A stretch of 16,068 bases of DNA from CAZTZL01 sp964617625. GTDB taxonomy: Bacteria > Zhuqueibacterota > QNDG01 > DSAB01. The stretch spans positions 1 to 16,068 of the forward strand of contig CAZTZL010000059.1 of assembly GCA_964617625.1 (NCBI GenBank), read 5' to 3'. A program made the translations under genes and the position numbers. Positions 15,145 through 16,068 of this stretch are shown here, one piece after another. Each line of letters begins with the position of its first letter. The stretch's first letter is position 1. The notes beneath the pieces were generated by a model. The model saw nothing but the letters and a program-made list of their open reading frames with translations. It was not told the origin of the DNA and searched no databases.

Positions 15145-15283
15145 GCAGGCCGGGATTGACCCCGGCGAAAACAACCTTAATGACGGGATGAACCCCGACC
15201 TACAAACTTTCTCCCTTCCCGCGCTCGTCCGAAGTTGCACTTCGGACGCCCCTGCTCCCTGTTCCATTCCGAGTTCAACCCCG
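15145..15283. repeat. Copy 5 of the palindromic intergenic repeat family (longest)
   Basis: It begins with a hairpin (gccggg / cccggc, 15149-15166), then a second (cggg / cccg, 15184-15197), then the perfect core gtccgaagt-tgc-acttcggac at 15227-15247, then the trailing ccctgctcc and accccgaac blocks. The first 63 bp align to 15970-16032 with 46 identities by eye. It fills most of the gap between the oxidase gene and the toxin gene. Confidence 0.85.
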
Positions 15284-15301
15284 AACGATTTGAGAATCGT
15301 T
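15284..15301. other. Small perfect hairpin at the convergent junction
   Basis: Arms aacgatt and aatcgtt enclose tgag. It lies 3' of both the oxidase gene and the oppositely oriented toxin gene and might help end transcription, but no T tract follows on either strand. Confidence 0.4.
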
Positions 15302-15336
15302 GCAACGGACACCAATGAGCGGATTATCTAAAATGA

Positions 15337-15603
15337 TTATTTAAAAAGGTCAGAGTGCGATCCGGTTCTTTCAAGATAAAGCGTGTCGGAAGAAATACGG
15401 TAAATCAATATCCAGTCTGGTTCGATGTGGCAATCCCGATGCCCTTTCCAGATACCGGACAATTGATGCTCCCGATATTTGAGTTCAAGTTTTTGACCAG
15501 CGAGCAATTTCTCAATCACGGCTTTTAATTTATCGGGATCTTTATTCTGTTTCTTTACTTTTTTATAATCCTTTTTGAATTGAGTGGTATAGAAAACCTT
15601 CAA
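15337..15603 (-). CDS. yafQ: YafQ-family mRNA interferase toxin
   Basis: This 88-residue RelE-superfamily toxin should cleave mRNA on the ribosome. The YafQ catalytic set is complete at a constant offset of four from the E. coli protein: His46, His59, Asp63, Trp64, Arg79, His83 and Phe87, inside YREHQLSG, KGHRDCHIEPDWILIY and RTGSHSDLF. The N-terminal helix YTTQFKKDYKKVKKQ is typical. The start codon is TTG at 15603-15601 and overlaps the antitoxin stop (TTGA); aggag lies 8 nt upstream, inside the antitoxin gene. The overlap and rare start codon would keep toxin below antitoxin. It looks intact. Confidence 0.95.
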   Translation of the reverse strand: MKVFYTTQFKKDYKKVKKQNKDPDKLKAVIEKLLAGQKLELKYREHQLSGIWKGHRDCHIEPDWILIYRISSDTLYLERTGSHSDLFK

Positions 15604-15860
15604 CTCTCTAACTCCTGAAATAATTCATCAACACCTGAAGTTCGATGAAGTTCTTTTCCATTTTCGGAATCACGCAGAGTTTTGGCAGTCAATTCATTGG
15701 GGATTCGAATATCGAAGGGGATTCCTTGATTCAAGGTAACCTGAGTGAGAAACAGAGAAATTGCTTCGGACATCGTGATATTTAGTTGAGTCAGAATATG
15801 CTGGGCTTTGTTCTTGACCTCCGGGTCAATCCGCGCCTGAATAATTGCTGTTTTCGCCAT
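15600..15860 (-). CDS. dinJ: DinJ/RelB-family antitoxin
   Basis: This 86-residue antitoxin has the ribbon-helix-helix start of the family: AIIQARIDPEVKNKAQHIL, then ITMSEAISLFLTQVTLNQGIPFDIRIPN. The C-terminal part (from about 56) is the toxin-binding tail. It should bind the YafQ-like toxin encoded immediately downstream and repress its own promoter as a dimer. The start at 15860 follows gaggag; the longer reading to 15932 would run through the palindromic operator and adds a hydrophobic run with no SD, so it is rejected. Its stop overlaps the toxin's TTG start. Confidence 0.94.
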   Translation of the reverse strand: MAKTAIIQARIDPEVKNKAQHILTQLNITMSEAISLFLTQVTLNQGIPFDIRIPNELTAKTLRDSENGKELHRTSGVDELFQELES

Positions 15861-15894
15861 GATAACTCCTCTGTTGTTTGTACTGACAATTACC

Positions 15895-15909
15895 GTACAT
15901 TTAATGTAC
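15895..15909 (-). promoter_or_regulatory. Palindromic candidate operator of the toxin-antitoxin genes
   Basis: Perfect arms gtacat and atgtac flank tta, 35 bp before the antitoxin start on the - strand. A further gtac half-site lies at 15880-15883. Position and symmetry fit autoregulation by a ribbon-helix-helix dimer. Confidence 0.55.
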
Positions 15910-15969
15910 AAAAATATGAGACAAAAAATCAAGATAAATTTTAAATAAGCGATGACCGTGATAAATTAA

Positions 15970-16068
15970 GCTGGTCAGGATTGTTCCCGATGAAAACAAC
16001 GCCAATGCCGGAGTAACCCCCAACCTGCAAACCTCCTCTGCTCGCCCAAAGTTGTACTTCGGACGCCC
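15970..16068. repeat. Copy 6 of the palindromic intergenic repeat family, cut by the window end
   Basis: It follows copy 5 in order and orientation: the gaaaacaac block, aaccccc, cctgcaaac, and the core gcccaaagt-tgt-acttcggac (16044-16064; two mismatched pairs). It lies on the antitoxin side of the toxin-antitoxin module. Confidence 0.8.

Noticed and set aside
15145..16068. Integron cassette with attC sites around the toxin-antitoxin genes
   Set aside because: The repeats are palindromic and flank a toxin-antitoxin pair, but I see no RYYYAAC / GTTRRRY core-site pairs and no integrase.
11465..16068. CRISPR array
   Set aside because: The repeats are widely and unevenly spaced, of variable length, and separated by genes; no cas gene is present.
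1..16068. tRNA, rRNA or transposase genes
   Set aside because: I saw no cloverleaf with a TTCRA loop, no rRNA-like block and no transposase or integrase motif on either strand by eye.

Overview
The window carries fourteen genes I regard as real. Twelve lie on the + strand, and a two-gene toxin-antitoxin module lies on the - strand at the right end. Base composition is moderate, and almost every start has a clear Shine-Dalgarno sequence, which argues against a typical Bacteroidota host because SD sites are largely lost there. The protein set still has an FCB-group flavour: a Bacteroides-like serine palmitoyltransferase, secreted Met-rich and lipocalin-like envelope proteins, and an HU protein fused to a membrane anchor and LysM. 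The intergenic palindromic repeats resemble ones I associate with candidate phyla around Calditrichota/KSB1. That placement is a guess; only an FCB-like, diderm, free-living bacterium is reasonably supported.

Layout, left to right. 15-2198 is a secreted S9A prolyl oligopeptidase. 2483-3442 is an unrecognised secreted protein that lies between two direct repeats (2244-2329 and 3514-3599). 3741-4244 is a lipocalin-like lipoprotein and 4425-4673 a small DUF6429-type protein. 4930-7281 is a two-gene unit of serine palmitoyltransferase plus a GNAT-fold acyltransferase, plausibly the start of sphingolipid or ceramide synthesis. 7467-7907 is a single-domain response regulator. 8064-8834 is a Met-rich DUF4412-like secreted protein. 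8924-10390 is a TPR lipoprotein ending in a strong terminator. 10669-11355 is an isochorismatase-fold cysteine hydrolase.

11634-12943 is a tightly coupled pair: a small soluble HU/IHF-family protein, overlapping by ATGA a protein with an HU domain, a basic stretch, one transmembrane helix and a LysM domain. Its predicted topology puts the DNA-binding domain in the cytoplasm and the peptidoglycan-binding domain in the periplasm, so it could tether DNA to the cell wall. This is the most interesting system here. 13566-14162 is a two-helix membrane protein with a split zinc ribbon. 14451-15134 is an alternative-oxidase-like diiron protein that keeps all six metal ligands. 15337-15860 (- strand) is a DinJ-YafQ toxin-antitoxin pair with a palindromic candidate operator.

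From 11.4 kb onward the gaps between genes hold copies of a palindromic repeat family (core arms gtccgaagt / acttcggac). Two long copies lie in the same orientation on either side of the toxin-antitoxin module. A separate MITE-like element is wedged between two copies at 13115-13230. No tRNA, rRNA, CRISPR array, transposase or integrase is visible.
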